This document shows, one piece after another, positions 1-12,114 of a stretch of DNA of 64,000 bases. The position numbers and the translations under genes were made by a program. The stretch is from Notospermus geniculatus. Taxonomy: Eukaryota > Nemertea > Pilidiophora > Heteronemertea > Lineidae. The notes under the pieces were generated by a model. The model searched no databases and was not told the origin of the DNA. It saw nothing but the letters and a program-made list of their open reading frames with translations. Each line of letters opens with the position of its first letter. Position 1 is the first letter of the stretch. The stretch covers positions 125,053 through 189,052 of the forward strand of contig NMRB01000138.1 of assembly GCA_002633025.1 (NCBI GenBank). Direction: 5' to 3'.

Positions 1-76
1 ACGGCGAGCCGATTCCTTGCGATATCACCTGGCTCATGGAGGCTCGGTGCATCAAGTGCATCAAGATAAACGATAC

Positions 77-3000
77 CTGATTGACTTGTGACTTCTGAAG
101 CAGGAAGACTTGTCCAGAGCTTGTGGAGGCAATCTTTTCGTAGGCTCGGAATCCCTCGTGAGATGTGTTACCGCAGTCGCCCGTCATCACGAACACAACC
201 TGAAAACAGGAATAGTGGAACATGTCTATTAACGATACATCGTGTTCCCCACTGTGGGTCTTGAAACCTTCTAGCATGGGCACTTTAGACTGCATACCTG
301 GCACGCCAACCCTCAGGAAATCCTCCCAGGCTGGAGGGATGGGTCGTCCATTGGGGGTAAAGAAACGTCCCTATTTGAGAGGTGTCCTGATTACTAGGTA
401 TTCACCACGGATTACTGACGACTACGAACGACTACGATAAGATCAGTGCATAACGCGTGCGTGGGGTTACTGCCGCAGGTAGTCGTCAGTAACCCGTGGT
501 GGACACCTATTGAGACTGGCATGAACAGAAATGACCAATTTGGGACTGTGAGTATTGGTGTCCTTAATAGAAAGGTGTTCTTGTGGCAAAGGTGTACACT
601 AGGGGAAGTTCCACAGAAGGGTTTGTACATTCCCACAGGTGCTTCATCTTTAAAGACTCAGGCAAGATGCCTTTTTAAAATGATAGGAACACCCAGGAAA
701 CATACAGGTTCGTAAGCAACAGTCTCAAGTAGTCAAGGTGTGAGACAAAAAGTCGATATATATTATCATTTTCTTCATTACTAACCTGACTTTGTTTTGT
801 TTGAATGAGAGTGAGAACCGACTCCGTTAACATATAATCCTTCGCCCTGGCGTCTGTGAAGACGTAGATAAACGAGTTTGGTAGCGACTTCTGTAAGGCC
901 AAGCGGATGGCGCCGACGGACATTTCTGGGCAGTCGCCGCCGCCTTGGACGTAAAGATCACGGAGCTCTTGTTGGAATTCTATAGGGTCGGTTGTGACGG
1001 TCACTGGACCTATCTCTGTAAAGAAATAAAGGGAATTTAGTAATGTCCCTGCTGTCTTTTGATGCTGGCACAAGTTTATCACGAACCGGGCGTGTATGAA
1101 GGTTCGCAGCATTTCAGGGGCCTTTTTTCTCCTAAATAGGTGTAGTAGGAATAAAGATTGGATTCACACTTAGAGATATCATCACTCAAATCTTTTTCAA
1201 GGTATGTCAACTGCTGCCGTACCATTAATCATATACATGTACTAACAGAATATTGTTTAGGCAGCTTACATAAACAGAACGTTTTTTCTCAAAGGCATCC
1301 TTGATTTTCTAGGCTTCTTTCATTTTTTTTGAAGTATGGTTTCAAATGAGGCATTTAGGTGTGTGCTCACCTGACAAAGCGAACTGAAGCACTATAAGAA
1401 TATGACAAATCTGTTTACAGGGTATTCATTTAAAACTTGGCAGGTCCAAACATTCCACAGAATCAGGGTTGATACTGCTGCGAATTTGTCATTCCTTCAT
1501 ACAATTTGAGTGAGTTCACGAATGGTTTCAAATTGGGGCACTACCCTTGACTACCAAAGGGTTGTGACATCGCTCCGCCCTCCGACAACGCTCGCACAAA
1601 AGTGGCGTAGTCTTTTGACAGGGAAGATATCTCCTCTAATCAATATATTTCAAGCGCTGAGTAGGCCTATTTTGTTTTGGTTGGAATTTCAGTCAGCTGC
1701 CCACACTATAGGCCTACCACTACCCCAGCATTGATATAAAGATAACGAGTTCTGCCCACGAAGTACAAAGACTGCAGGAACTAATTAAAATGCATAATTA
1801 AGTCATATTTGAGAGGGACATCCTGCGAGATATCCGTGAGGAGAATCACAAAGAGATTTCACCCGGGCGGGTCACCAATATCATCACCATGCATCGAATA
1901 ATGACATCCGAAACACGCAAGGAATATGAGGCCTCTTGTCATTTATAAGGGGGGAGTTCCCGATGTACTAGACTTTGCCTAGTAGGCGATTAACCCTGTA
2001 ACTGCCGTGATATCAGGCTTCTTGGAACGATTAAAATGTTTTGAGAGTTCATTTCCAATGGTATCTTGGACACGGGAGTGGGAGGGGGTTATTGTGATGT
2101 TATGACAGGCAAACACGGCAAAGCCGGGCATTTTGCGAAGCCTGCAATACAACAGTCACCAGAACAATTCCCAGGCATTTACTGTAGTTTCTGGGGGTCA
2201 GTTGCTTGTAACACGGTTCAATGACTGCCTGCTCCCCTGCAAAGTTATCATGAGTGGTGTGAGCCTGAATATTGCTGATTGACCTTTTAAATGTGAAGGT
2301 ACGGTATATATGCGGCTGGTGATGATTTGTTTATTAGAAAAACACCCACACGTACTAAGAATCTTAACCGAGAAGTTTTACAAACAACTGTAATGAAATC
2401 ATGCAAAAAGCCAACCCCTAAAGTTTCTGAAGCGATCATTTCACGGAGAAACCTGTTCTGAATTCATCATCTTTATTTCAAGACGCAGACGTACAACATT
2501 TCCTCATACTTTTAACATCCTGGTTAGTTTACAACTTTATACCGAACGAACATCAATACGGCCCGGGCAATACGGTATAGCTTCACGAATACCTGGATGT
2601 AGCGACATATCAAAAGGTTGTCAGAAGAGAGCGAGATTTTTTGAGTTTTGAAATATTCAGCCCCAGACTCATCAATATTGTTTCTTTAGACAATATTTGG
2701 CGATCTGTAATGCAGTTGTCACTGACTGTCACTGCATTTTTACGGAAAAGGAGCCAAACGTTTTCAAAGAGATTACGAGAAAATGGATCGGGCCTCACAT
2801 CGACACTCACAATTCCTTACTTGCTACATGCAGAATTTGGATGAAAACTGCCATCCTCCCACAGCAGGGCTTTGGTCTCGCTCTTCTTCATACACTTGCA
2901 ACATAAAGTTTGTGTGAGTGGATGAAGAGGAGCGAGGTAAAAACCCCTGCTGTGGGAGGATGGAAGACTACAGGGGCCAATATCATTTCTGTATTCCAGT

Positions 3001-6000
3001 TCATAGCCCAAGGAACAATTCTGCAAGTTCTACAAAGTTTATCACAGCATCCAGTGCCCCTCTGCCCAAAAGTTATGTTTAATTGTTAATAATTATCAAG
3101 GCAATCAGATAATTTTAAGCCAAATGTATTGCCCTGTCTGCCAGCATAGGTCATGTAGGTAATGATAGGAGTATTCTGATATATCAGTTAATCCACACGT
3201 GGCGGCAAGCTGCAGACGGCTACAGTAAATAGTGGAAAGGTTTTTTATGCCTCCTAGCTTCAGCTGTCAGGTATAGTAAGCAAGTTGATTTTTTGTTTTT
3301 TATTGCTTTCTGCACGACTAAACTTGTCTTCAGTACATTTGTCCAGAGTTTTTATACAGGATCTCCGAACTTCAAAGTTTTCTCCTGACTTCTCCGTTCA
3401 CAAGACCGAGGCCGAAACAGATGCTGGCCAATTCATACTTCTTCTCCGTTTTGCGCTTTGCGCTTGTCTGTTCCCTATGTTTATGTGTGGTACCAACAAT
3501 AAAACTACTTTTTCTACCACGCACTCGCATACATGGGGCAAGGTTGATAAGCGGTAGTTACAACATTGTCAAGAGAGGTCTTCCTTAACACGGGTATGTT
3601 TAGCGCAGGAAAGGGAATGAATACAGTGGCCCTTTAATTGGGCCTTTTTATTGCCTGGACAATCTTTAATCTTCCAGTTACCAATATAAACATTCTATTC
3701 CTCTGCATATCTCTCACACCATCCGACCCCCAAGTGCTCAAAGGTATGTTGTTCCTTGCTTGTTCCAATTGGTGTTATATCAACCGGAAGCGTTTTTTCC
3801 GATGCTCGATCACAAATATTCTTGTAGCTAGCGAAAGACACACCGCCATTACACTTGTAGCTCACCATTTGTAATAGTTTACTCCGAGTGCAGCCATTTC
3901 TATCTGGAGAGGTGAGTGTGTGACTTATGTGATGATTTTACAAAAACTGCAGCAGGTAAATGAACAAAGTATTTACTCTACATTCTCTTGTGTGATGAAC
4001 AAAGTATTTACTCTACATTCTCTCGTGTGAGGCCACTTATGAATAGACATCTTTAAGTTGGTAATTAACTAAGTATTTACTCTACGTTCTCCTGTGTGAT
4101 GCCACTTGTGAATGGACAATCTTTAAGTTGGTAATGAACAAAGTATTTACTCTACATTCTCCTGTGTGAGGCCACTTGTGAATAGGCAATCTTTAAGTTG
4201 GTAATGAACTGAGTATTTACTCTACATTCTCTTGTATGAGGCCACTTGTGAATAGACAATCTTTAAGTTGGTAATTAACTAAGTATTTACTCTACATTCT
4301 CTTTTGTGATGCCACTTTTCATCAACAGACAATCTTCAAGTAGGGATATATTGCATGCGTCACAAATTCTCTGCATCGGCAGTCTTATCACAATATTGGG
4401 ATACAATGTAACTTTTTATCCAGCTTTTATTGGTGTTAATTTCATTGATGACTGTATTATACCTGTGAGATCTCCAGGTGTGGTGTAGTTGCATACCTTG
4501 TTTATTATTAAGTCACTCAGGTAGGTATGAAGAATGAATTAAAGTAAGTATCAATGTAAATGATATCTCAAAATTTCTAACTTCTTAGGTTGCCTTTTCT
4601 TTATGTCTGGTTCAGAATCCACCGAAATACATCTTGAAATATTACCGGTACCAAAAAATTGCAGTTCTAAGTCAAGAAACCTCCAGTTCATTATCATATC
4701 AAAAGCGTCAGTGTCAGAACTTCAGTTTGAAGATATCAACAGCCTGCTGTGTGGTCAGCAAGGCTGGCGGATCATTACCAACAACAGAATCTGGACCCAA
4801 CAATGCCAGACTCTGGAACATAACTGTGATTTTGGCGTAGGCCCTAATGTTTCATTTTCATACACTGGCACAAAGTATGTACCGGGGTATGTGGATCTCG
4901 TATACTGGCCACAGTCCCATATATTCATCTGCATAATTGACAATGGATGATCATCTTCCCAAAACGCAATGCAGAATAATGCAAGAAACATAATTAGAAT
5001 ATATCGCACAGTAGCGACCGCTAATTGCCCAATTAAACAATGAATTAAATTGACGAATATAATTTCAAACAATTATGAGAAGAAGAAGTGAGAAGCATCA
5101 AAACAGTCAAAATAGTCGAGAAATTAGTCCTTCATATTGTACCGGGTAACCTACATTGACCAGCAAACAATTCATTCCTTTTTTAATAGATAAAAAATAC
5201 AGTTTGATCTACGCCTCAGTATGCAGTACGTGTATGTGTACTTGTATCTTGCACATAACTCATCAAGAGTCTGTCCTTCAAAACCACAAAGGCCTACTTT
5301 TATGCTTCTTTCTCATTCCATACTTATGGCATTGACAAAGAATGCTGCTAGGCCCTTGATGCAATGGCATGGACTGATTACAAAACCGGCCCATAGGGAC
5401 ATTCATCTTTTGGTTAGGCACTTTTTGAATTGAAACTATAATGCCCACAGCAACACACTTATAAGGGATTTCATGATTTATGTTCGGCGGCACTTCATCG
5501 TGTGTCTTATGTAGGCCTAAAGACAAGCAGAAAGGGCTCTTAAAATATATATGTATATTCATGTTATCAACATTTGATATCAACAAAAACAGTGTGTTTC
5601 TTATAATTCGCCTTATCAATATTGCGAGACAGCAAACACCTTCAGTTCTCAAAGTCTAATAATTACAAAATCTAGATAAAGTGATCCTTCAATGAACAGA
5701 GAGTGACAGATAATGGTTCCGTGTTATTTGGTGAGACAGGATGTCCTCTTAATACGGTACTGTAAACCGTGATATTTTCGCGACGCTAAATGTTCGTGAT
5801 TTTGGTGATCTACGAATTCGCGAAGAATAAATCTTCGCGATTGGAACCCTTCAGCTTCAAAAGAATAATAAGAAGAGTAATTTTCGCGCGATTTATGTTC
5901 GCGTTTTGACCCTTGAACGCGAAAATCGCGAAAATAAAACGCACGCGAAAATTTCACGGTTTACAGTACTAATATCAAGACTGAAGAATCCACCTCCTTC

Positions 6001-9000
6001 ATATCCTTGTATTTTGAATGTTGCTAGGCCTATTTCATGTCTTTATGCAATGGCATGGACTGGTTAAAAAACCTAATAAAGGACATTCATTACTTGGAGA
6101 CTGTCTGTCTAGAAACAAATACTAAATAGCCTTAATAGCCATACTTGACCGATGAAATCTTCCATTATCCCGGGTCACAAACTTCCTTTGATTCACTCTT
6201 TTGATATTTTTATTGTTGTATTATAAATCTCCCATCTACAAAGTTTGTTTTAAACTCATTTCACCGAGATTTTGTTCTTTAGAGTATAAAAGACCTACTG
6301 GCCCTCAACCCTTTTGTTGGATCAAAGGTTTTCTATAGACCCCCAAACTACAATGCTGCCAACACTTTTGTTGGATCAAAGGTTTTGCATAGACCCCGAA
6401 CTACAATGCTGCCAACCCTTTTGTTGGATCAAATGTTTTCTACAGACCCCAAACGACAATGTTGCCAACCCTTTTGTTGGATCAACACTCTAACACTGCC
6501 TAGAATTAACACTGTTTTAATGCAACTTGGCCAGAATCAGAGGATAATTTCACCCCATGGAATTCATTTTTCCAACTCAAAAACAGCTTCTTTGCAAAAA
6601 TAGCACCTCATCTGGGCATAAATTCCCCTTCTACATTTCCCAATATTTAACGATAAATATTTGTTCTCTTACTGGTTAAAAAGTCCCTATGTACTTTACA
6701 TTATCACTGCTTCTCACCGGAACGAAGCTCAAGTGATGTGACTCAGAGCGGAAACCATGGAGAAAGAAGACGCATTGTAAAAAGTCGGACTGTGAACTTA
6801 ACGGTCCATTTAATTCATAATCAGTGGAATGCAGAATGATCTCAGGAAGAAACCTTTTCTTATCTGATTTACAATTCCTCTCCTTTCATTGTTTCTATGA
6901 AGTGTAGCATCTCCTCTGTCATCCTCCCATAGCAGGGCTTTGGTCTCACTCATCTTGTGTGAATGGATGAAGAGGAACGAGGTAAAAACCCCTGCTGTGG
7001 GAGGATGCTCCTTTGTAAACAAAAGAGTTCTTCCCACACAGAATTTAACCCTCTCAGAATGCCTTGCACATTTCACACTGCTTTTGGCAGTAATTCTTTT
7101 ACAGCAGTGCTGCCTCCATAAAGTGGGCAGTTGCAAAAATTGCGCCACGACCCGGGAATGCAGGTGGGTGTTAGGCATCTTCTCTAGGCCTACAGGTGGC
7201 AATCATGGTAAAAAAGTCACAAATAAAAAAGACTGCAGCCAGTTATGTGCAAGGGAAGTTATTAACGGCACATGACCTACAGTTGCCGAATCATTTCTGT
7301 AATCAGGCATGTCAGGTACATTTCTTGAATGCCAAGAATTTCATAGAGAGCCTAACAGGAAATCTACCAGGTGGTGATGCCATAACTAAATGACTTGAGA
7401 ATGATATGCCACCAGAAAAATGTGACTTTTTAAGCCTCTGGTTCCAGAGGGGCTTCTTCCTGCACACAATTACCAAATGACATTCAAGTCTAGAGGCTGG
7501 GACCTTGTCCCAAGACATGACTATTCAAGTCTACAGGCAGGGACATCTTGTCCCTGGACTTGGCTATTCAAGTCTAGAGGCAGGAACACCTTGTCCCTGG
7601 TCATGGCTATTCAAGTCTAGAGGCAGGGATACCTTGTCCCTGGACATGGCTATTCAATAGAGGGCGGGACACCTTGTTCCAGGACATGGCCATTCAAGTC
7701 TTGACATGCTTGAGGCAGGGACACCTTGTCCCTGGACATGGCCATTCAAGTCTATAGACAGGAATACCTTGTCCCTGCTCATGGCTATTCAAGTCTAGAG
7801 GCAGGGATATCTTGTCCCTGGTCATGGCTATTCAAGTCTAGAGGCAGGGATGTACCTTGTCCCTGGACATGGGTATCAAATTTAAAGATATCATATCTTG
7901 TCCATGGACATTATTCAAGTCTAGAGGCAGCCTTGTTCATGGACATTGCTTTTCAAGTCTAGACCATGGACATTGGTATTCAATAGGCAGCCTTGTTCTA
8001 GGACATTGCTATTCAAGTCTAGAGGCAGCCTTGTTCATGGACATTGCTATTCAATAGGCAGCCTTGTTCTAGGACATTGCTATTCAAGTCTAGACCATGG
8101 ACATTGGTATTCAATAGGCAGTCTTGTTCTAGGACATTGCTATTCAAGTGTAGCGNAGGACATTGCTATTCAAGTCTAGACCATGGACATATTCAATAGG
8201 CAGCCTTGTTCTAGGACACTGCTATTCAAGTCTAGAGACAGCCTTGTTCTAGGACATTGCTATTCAAGTCTAAAGGCAGCCTTGTCCATGGACTATTCAA
8301 GTCTAGAGGCAGCCTTGTTCTAGGACATTGCTATTCAAGTCTAGACCATGGACATATTCAATAGGCAGCCTTGTTCTAGGACACTGCTATTCAAGTCTAG
8401 AGACAGCCTTGTTCTAGGACATTGCTATTCAAGTCTAAAGGCAGCCTTGTCCATGGACTATTCAAGTCTAGAGGCAGCCTTGTTCTAGGACATTGCTATT
8501 CAAGTCTAGAGGCAGCATTGTCCATGGACTATTCAAGTCTAGAATCAGCCTTGTTCCTGGACATTGCTATTCCAAGTCTAGAGGCAGCCTTGTTCTAGGA
8601 CATTGCTATACCATCAAAACAGAGGATGAAATCTGAGAGGACAGTAAAAAGACAAGAGGCAGACAAACACTCAGCAATCCTCTAAGTCTTCTGGTCAGGT
8701 AAATGATTTTCTTCACTGTGGATACTCATAACACTAACAGATAATGCTTTGCAGTTGCTGTCGAAAGTTATGATAACCTACTACAAACATAAAAGTTACG
8801 TCTATGTTCAGCTCTACTTCCAGACGTATTGTATGTCTTTGAAAACATCTATACAACCTTACTCATTAAGCGAAATAATAAAAGTAAGGTGCAACGTGTG
8901 AATTAACTCTTGGCTGATAACGATCTCTGTCAAAATGGATGTCAGAGCAGGCCCCTACTCTACCATGATTCGCATTCATGATCTCCGGAATTAGGGGTGC

Positions 9001-9374
9001 TGCTCCACCATGTCTGGGAAGGCAAGGGTGCTACAGACGGTGCTACACAAGAACAGCTTACCTGGATCGTGAAACGGGACCAGAACATAGTTATATAATG
9101 GTTTTTCCCGTCGTGCCAATGTGGTCGCTAGGATCCTAGCAGCTCCTTCTATCACCTGGACCAGGTCATCGTACATAGACCCGGTGATATCGAACACAAA
9201 GGCCAGGGACGCTGCACCTTGTGGAATGTCATCACGTAACGCAATATCTGCCTGTGGTCGGTTGTAGCGTCCGGGCCGCCGTCCCGGTTGAGCCTGAGTT
9301 GTACTCCATTGAAATGTACAAAGTATTAAAAAGACGAACCACAACGGACGCAGTGAATCCTTTTCCATAGTCAC
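77..9374 (-). CDS. Hemicentin-like secreted protein, N-terminal VWA domain (partial, 5' three exons)
   Basis: Spliced coding exons (minus strand): 9062-9374, 786-1015, 77-199; phases 1 and 0 join without a break, giving 222 residues before the gene leaves the window. The protein starts with two close methionines and a hydrophobic signal peptide (about residues 10-28), then a von Willebrand A domain. The metal-site stretch reads [13 protein letters not shown], followed by [30 protein letters not shown] and TGDCGN. These strings are hallmarks of the hemicentin VWA domain (established family knowledge); hemicentins are very large extracellular-matrix proteins with many Ig and some EGF domains. 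Only the VWA part is visible, so a shorter VWA-only relative cannot be excluded. The first intron (1016-9061) is long and full of repeats. The start is chosen because the signal peptide follows directly. Confidence 0.85.
200..785 (-). other. Intron 2 of the hemicentin-like gene, with a foldback sequence
   Basis: No coding signal is seen. It contains a near-perfect inverted repeat: arms at 403-425 and 479-501 (23 bases, one mismatch), both reading CACCACGG/ATTACTGACGAC from the outside in. The spacer is about 53 bases. It is probably a degraded miniature transposon; no clear target duplication was seen. Confidence 0.6.
2851..2963. mobile_element. Foldback MITE, CATCCTCCCACAGCAGG family, copy 1
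   Basis: The ends are inverted repeats of about 45 bases (CCATCCTCCCACAGCAGGG at the left; its complement at the right, before GGATGG). The centre is a short spacer. A second copy with the same arms is at 6920-7007, so this is a dispersed family rather than a chance hairpin. It has no coding capacity, and the superfamily was not identified. Confidence 0.75.
3961..4340. repeat. Tandem repeat, about 70-bp unit, 5-6 copies
   Basis: Each unit runs roughly GTATTTACTCTACATTCTC, then TGTGAGGCCACTTGTGAATAG, CAATCTTTAAGTTGG and TAATGAACT. The first copy is truncated and the last is diverged (ATGCCACTTTTCATC). Copies differ by single bases. It lies in hemicentin-like intron 1. Confidence 0.85.
5760..5966. 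mobile_element. TA-flanked MITE, Tc1/mariner-like (207 bp)
   Basis: The terminal inverted repeats read CTGTAAACCGTGATATTTT at the left, with the complement of CTGTAAACCGTGAAATTTT at the right, both followed inward by CGCG. A TA dinucleotide flanks each end (5758-5759 and 5967-5968), as expected for Tc1/mariner-type insertion. The interior is rich in CGCGAA words. There is no transposase, so it is non-autonomous. Confidence 0.75.
6305..6487. repeat. Tandem repeat, about 54-bp unit, 3-4 copies
   Basis: The repeated core is CCTTTTGTTGGATCAAAGG, then TTTTCTATAGACCCC and ACAATGCTGCCAA. The copies begin near 6307, 6357, 6410 and 6464, the last one partial. Confidence 0.8.
6920..7007. mobile_element. 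Foldback MITE, CATCCTCCCACAGCAGG family, copy 2
   Basis: The inverted arms match those of the element at 2851-2963 (CATCCTCCCATAGCAGGGC and the complement of CATCCTCCCACAGCAGGGG). This copy is shorter, 88 bp against 113 bp. Both copies carry the internal words TTTGGTCTC and GGATGAAGAGG. Confidence 0.75.
7480..8605. repeat. Minisatellite, about 45-50 bp unit, more than 20 copies, two sub-types
   Basis: The shared core is TATTCAAGTCTAGAGGCAG. The left half (about 7500-7870) has units ending ACCTTGTCCCTGGACATGG; the right half (about 7900-8605) has units ending CCTTGTTCTAGGACATTGC, with higher-order blocks (a set near 8165-8290 reappears near 8340-8470). A single N at 8156 lies inside. The open frames across it are repeat artefacts. 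Confidence 0.9.
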
Positions 9375-10160
9375 GTAGTCCTAGCAATGCCCCTGAACTT
9401 TCATCCACTAGGGCCTACTACGTCAGAATCTATGGGTCAAGGGCCCGGGCCGTCGGCAAATCAAGACACACCCAGCAGTTGCCTGTATCCTTTTTTGCAA
9501 TCACGAATTCCCGCGAAATTTGTCAATCTCTGGATCCCGCGCTATAATTCCGATAAACTCCCGCCAAGCGGCATCCTTTTCGCGGCAGCCGATTCCACGC
9601 CTGTTGATTTCACTCGCAATAAATTCGGAATTCACGAAGTTTTTTTCAAGTGAAAAAAGTTTCGCAAATGTTCAAAACTAGCCAAGTTATTAGCTTGAAC
9701 ACGTGTGTTGCGCGAGCGTCGGACGTTCAGTACCTAGCAAGCGCTCGGTTCATGCTAATTGTGCTAGTTTGTGTAAAGGCTTGTATTTCACCTACCGGTG
9801 CAATTATCAAAACGGGACTCAACAAGGTCGGCCTATTATCTTTGGAGGGGAGATAGGTTGTCTTATCCTGATAAGCGTCTTGTTTGTTCTGACACCCGCG
9901 TGGTTACCGCAGGTGTCATATCCGCGTGGTACCGCAGGTGTCAAATCCGTTTCCGCTTTCGCGGTTTGCGGCGACACTGGCCCCTGTCCTCGTAGCGCTC
10001 TACTACATATACGTTTTCTAGACTGGACCCCGCCCAGGGCGGTAGGTTGGCGGATCAATCTAGGTTTGCGGTGTGTCTTGCGTTTTTCACAGGTATTGGG
10101 ATAATTAACACACCAATTATTGTTAAACTAAGCCTCAAAGTAATGTTTTGAAAGGCATCT

Positions 10161-10320
10161 CAGGGGCGGATCCAGGATACTGGTGAAGGGGGCACAGAAG
10201 GCCACAGTAGGGGAGACCAATCTGAAGGCGCGAAGCCACGGTGGGGGGTCTGCGGGTTCTTCCCCAGAAAATTTTGAAATCTAGAAGGCTGCTGGTGCAA
10301 TTTCCTACATGTAGCACCTG
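10161..10320. mobile_element. Truncated copy of the CAGGGGCGGATCC element family
   Basis: The left terminus CAGGGGCGGATCCAGGATAC begins at 10161 after flank CATCT. I could not find a matching right end or target duplication, so this looks like a truncated or internally decayed copy. The right boundary is a guess. Confidence 0.5.
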
Positions 10321-10407
10321 AGGGACAAATTACAAGGCAATTCTGTGGTACTATGAAAAAGGGAAATTTTTCTAACGTTGGTCACTGAATGAAATGGTCC
10401 ATGGACC

Positions 10408-10841
10408 ATGTGCTCACCTGGGTGAATGCGCCAGAAGAACAAATGACAAATGTTAAATCGAAATGTTCCAGGTGGTTACGAAATGTGCCACCAAAGGCAA
10501 AATTCTGAACTTTGTCCTCTGTGACCTTGAAAAGTAGGTCAAATCAAAAACCTGTTACATATGTTATGTATCCTCACTAGATATACCTTTGATAAAAATT
10601 TGGACAAGATCTAGTCATTAGTTCAGATGTTATTGCACTTTTTGTGTTTTTGGTTTCCGCCACCTGGTGGCCAAACCAAGAATCGAATCGGATCGAAACT
10701 TGGTGTCATAGGTCATCTGACCTAGGGGTATATATGTACCAAGTTTCAGATCAATAGCCTCAGCGGTTACAAAACGTGCCCTGCTAACGGACGATGACGA
10801 TGGACACATGCACCACGACAAGAGCTCACCCCAGGTGAGCT
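10408..10841. mobile_element. Dispersed non-coding repeat with GCTCACC-type ends
   Basis: The left end reads TGTGCTCACCTGGGTGA and the right end AGCTCACCCCAGGTGAGCT, forming an imperfect terminal inverted repeat. The interior has the words GACCTTGAAAAGTAGGTCA and CCAAGTTTCAGATCAATAG, typical of a degenerate non-coding repeat. No coding potential and no target duplication were established. Confidence 0.5.
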
Positions 10842-11075
10842 AAAAATGGATTATTGCAGTAATAACCCTGTAATTTGTGCCTGTCATCATGACAGGCACT
10901 AAGTTTAATTAGTGGCACCTGACAAATCACAGTTTGCTGTCTGACAATGTCCTTAACACGCTGCTTAATCTGTGGCTTATACAACATCGACGGATTATTC
11001 AAAACCCTGTGAAAACCACACCCTCGCCAGAGTTGTGAAAACAAGTCATCCTTCACCAGAATGGCGAGCACCCAG

Positions 11076-11242
11076 CAGGGCCATATTTAAAGGGGGGGGG
11101 GGGCGAGGGGGGCAGTTGCCCCCCTGAGCCAACCAAAAACCGTGTTTTCATGCGGATTTTGGGCAAAAAACGGCAAAAAGAGGTCTTCTGGCCCCCTGAG
11201 AGCCTTCTGCCCCACTGGACCAAAAAGTTAAATACGGCCCTG
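11076..11242. mobile_element. MITE with CAGGGCC ends and perfect 5-bp target duplication (CCCAG)
   Basis: The termini are CAGGGCCATATTTAA and TTAAATACGGCCCTG (inverted). The flanks CCCAG at 11071-11075 and CCCAG at 11243-11247 are a perfect 5-bp duplication. The element is 167 bp with poly-G/poly-C stretches and no coding capacity. CAG..CTG ends are hAT-like, but 8-bp duplications are usual for hAT, so the 5-bp size points to a special subgroup. Confidence 0.85.
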
Positions 11243-11610
11243 CCCAGAGGTCATAAATTAATTTTAACAGCAAGACCATGATTGGAGAGCTTACTTTATT
11301 AAAATGCCAATGAAATGAGCCGCAATATACACATCACTACATCATGCATAAGTCGGCATATAAAAACATTTCCATTGTTTAAATTCATGATCTATCAAAT
11401 CTTTAAAAGAAACCGCCAAAAAACAAATGTGTGACCCTTGCCTTTTTTAAACATCCAGAAAATAAGGGTTGGTGCTGGTCTGGCAAGGGGTTTAGTGCCC
11501 TACATTTGGTGCTACCATGACAACCAGGGGTCATCTCATCTAAATCAAAGCACAGACCTCCTTATTGTGCCTAATAAGGACGCCTTCAAGATTGACAGAT
11601 GCTGACTTTA

Positions 11611-11776
11611 GAGGGGCGGACCCAGGATTTGGGAAGAGGGAGCAACCAGTGCTACTAAACATTGAAATCTGCAGTGAATTTCAAAGATTTGCTCCAAATT
11701 CCAGAATTTCACAGTCGATTTTACAGATTTGTTGGCCAAAAGGGGGCCCGCACCCACCCCCTTAGATCCGTGCCTG
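11611..11776. mobile_element. CAGGGGCGGATCC-family MITE with perfect 5-bp target duplication (CTTTA)
   Basis: The left end is (G)AGGGGCGGACCCAGGATT and the right end GATCCGTGCCTG. CTTTA at 11606-11610 is repeated at 11777-11781. The interior words GAAATCTGCAGTGAATTTC and CAGTCGATTTTACAG are shared with the copies at 32594-32766 and 42097-42272. It is non-autonomous, 166 bp. Confidence 0.9.
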
Positions 11777-12114
11777 CTTTACTTCAGAGGTGTGCTCCTG
11801 GCAGAGGTGTCCCATAAGGGAGGTTCCACTCAGACATCCAACTGAAGTAACACGTAGTTTGTCTTCTCACCTAAAGATGGCAGCAACATCAGACTAGTGC
11901 CAACTCTCTGTGATCATGGTGATACTTTCATTAGTTTCAGAGCTGGCAGTAATACACAGGAATTGAGGTGCAGGTGACAGTTGAAATTGGTTGGAAATAC
12001 ATTTAGAAGGCAGAGGTCAAAATAATAATACATGTACATTGTAGTGTGGGATCTCCTTGGAATGTCCGACTTGCTAGAGCTCGTCGAATTTCATAACGTG
12101 ATACTCCATGTTAG

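Larger units (their letters stand above)
1016..9061 (-). other. Intron 1 of the hemicentin-like gene (8 kb, repeat-rich)
   Basis: Bounded by a GTAAGC donor (after exon 9062-9374) and a TTTACAG acceptor (before exon 786-1015). No conserved coding exon was recognised inside. It holds two related foldback elements (2851-2963, 6920-7007), a 70-bp tandem array (3961-4340), a TA-flanked MITE (5760-5966), a 54-bp tandem array (6305-6487) and a large minisatellite (about 7480-8605), each listed separately. Confidence 0.8.

Noticed and set aside
3961-4340. CRISPR-like array (regular repeats)
   Set aside because: The repeats are contiguous, about 70 bp, without unique spacers, in an intron of a eukaryotic gene: a minisatellite.
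4603-4950. 115-residue open frame in hemicentin-like intron 1
   Set aside because: No family resemblance, no splice context and no neighbouring exons. Chance open frames of this length are expected in 8 kb.
7726-8179. Three overlapping open frames with repeated peptides
   Set aside because: They are artefacts of the 45-50 bp minisatellite, with stops removed by repeat structure only.
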